The position numbers and the translations under genes were made by a program. The notes beneath the pieces are model-generated. The model was not told the DNA's origin, ran no database searches, and worked only from the letters and a program-made list of their open reading frames with translations. Positions 5,242 through 5,702 of a DNA stretch of 5,702 nt are shown in pieces; within the stretch, counting starts at the first letter, position 1; the number at the start of each line of letters is the position of its first letter. The stretch lies in assembly GCF_000282995.1 (NCBI RefSeq), contig NZ_ALEE01000697.1, positions 1 through 5,702 on the forward strand. Reading direction: 5' to 3'. The DNA comes from Melaminivora alkalimesophila (GTDB lineage: Bacteria; Pseudomonadota; Gammaproteobacteria; Burkholderiales; Burkholderiaceae_C).

Positions 5242-5702
5242 GCGCGCCGCTGCATGGCGGGCCGGACGCGCTGGGCGTGCCGGAGCACGACTTCTCGACC
5301 AACGCCAACGCGTGCGGGCCGTGTCCGCTGGCGCTGCAGGCGCTGGCGCAGGCCGACCGCGCCCGCTACCCCGATCCGGCCTACAGCGCGCTGACCGCCG
5401 CGCTGGCAGCCTTCCATGGGGTGGCGCCGGAGCGCATCGTGCTCGCCGCCAGCGCCAGCGAATTCATCCACCGCATCAGCGCGCTTGCGGCCCACTGCGG
5501 GTTGCGCCGGGCCTTCCTGCCGGCGCATGGCTATGGCGACTATGCGCGCGCCGCCGGGCTGTGGGGGTTGGAGCCGTGCAGCGCGCAAGGGGGCGATGAT
5601 GGATGGGCGGGGTTGCACTGGGCCTGCGAGCCGGCCAGTCCGCTGGGCGGGGTGGATCCGGCCATCGACGGCTGGGGCGCGGCGGGCGCGGCGTGGCGGG
5701 TG
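5238..5702 (+). CDS. cobC: L-threonine-O-3-phosphate decarboxylase, 5' part
   Basis: This is the first 155 codons of a PLP-dependent class I/II aminotransferase-fold protein, open to the window edge; the family is usually about 330-360 residues, so more than half is missing. The enzyme (CobC in Pseudomonas nomenclature, CobD in Salmonella) decarboxylates threonine phosphate to (R)-1-amino-2-propanol phosphate, the substrate CbiB uses. Supporting features are the N-terminal LHGG (5-8); DFSTNANACGPCP (18-30), equivalent to the family 'D-x-S-x-N-x-N-P-x-G-P' segment; RYPDPAYSALTAALAAFHGV (43-62); and AASASEFIHRI (70-80), the PLP-phosphate-binding loop region. The place where NPxNPxG is expected reads CEPASPLGG (130-138). 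The PLP lysine lies beyond the window. ATG at 5238 overlaps the cbiB stop and has GGAG (5226-5229) eight bases upstream. Histidinol-phosphate aminotransferase is the main alternative, but the LHGG start and cbiB neighbour argue against it. Confidence 0.85.
   Translation, partial: MSAPLHGGPDALGVPEHDFSTNANACGPCPLALQALAQADRARYPDPAYSALTAALAAFHGVAPERIVLAASASEFIHRISALAAHCGLRRAFLPAHGYGDYARAAGLWGLEPCSAQGGDDGWAGLHWACEPASPLGGVDPAIDGWGAAGAAWRV

Overview
The window is GC-rich throughout by eye and holds densely packed genes with almost no intergenic space. It looks like a chromosomal cobalamin (vitamin B12) locus from a high-GC proteobacterium. A betaproteobacterium of the order Burkholderiales is my best guess, from the protein flavour and the tRNA gene with encoded CCA, but no species can be named. 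No transposase, integrase, phage gene or CRISPR array is visible.

Layout on the + strand: (1) the last 12 codons of an upstream reading frame, possibly cobU; (2) btuF-btuC-btuD (38-2750), a complete ABC importer for corrinoids consisting of a periplasmic binding protein, a FecCD-type permease and an ATPase; (3) cobO (2795-3364), the corrinoid adenosyltransferase; (4) ogt (3423-4022), an O6-alkylguanine-DNA alkyltransferase with no obvious link to B12. A convergent tRNA-Ser(GGA) gene follows on the - strand (4064-4154). Its intrinsic terminator lies directly after the ogt stop codon and its promoter lies in the short gap before the next gene. The + strand then resumes with (5) cbiB (4237-5241) and (6) the first 155 codons of a cobC/cobD-type L-threonine-phosphate decarboxylase (5238 to the window end).

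The genes make biochemical sense together. BtuF captures a corrinoid in the periplasm and BtuCD pumps it into the cytoplasm. CobO adds the upper 5'-deoxyadenosyl ligand. The CobC/CobD enzyme makes (R)-1-amino-2-propanol phosphate from L-threonine phosphate, and CbiB joins it to adenosylcobyric acid to give adenosylcobinamide phosphate. CobU, if the truncated upstream frame is that gene, would then activate this product to AdoCbi-GDP. No corrin-ring synthesis gene is in the window, so it shows uptake plus late assembly and cannot separate a salvager from a de novo producer.

Four gene junctions use 4-base stop/start overlaps (ATGA, ATGA, GTGA and ATGA), implying translational coupling. cobO and ogt each have their own strong Shine-Dalgarno sequence, and cbiB has none. 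I found no strong evidence for an undescribed system. The points most worth a second look are the apparently SD-less, possibly leaderless cbiB start, the atypical motif in the partial decarboxylase, and the ogt/tRNA-Ser insertion splitting the B12 locus. No gap longer than 300 bases lacks a gene.
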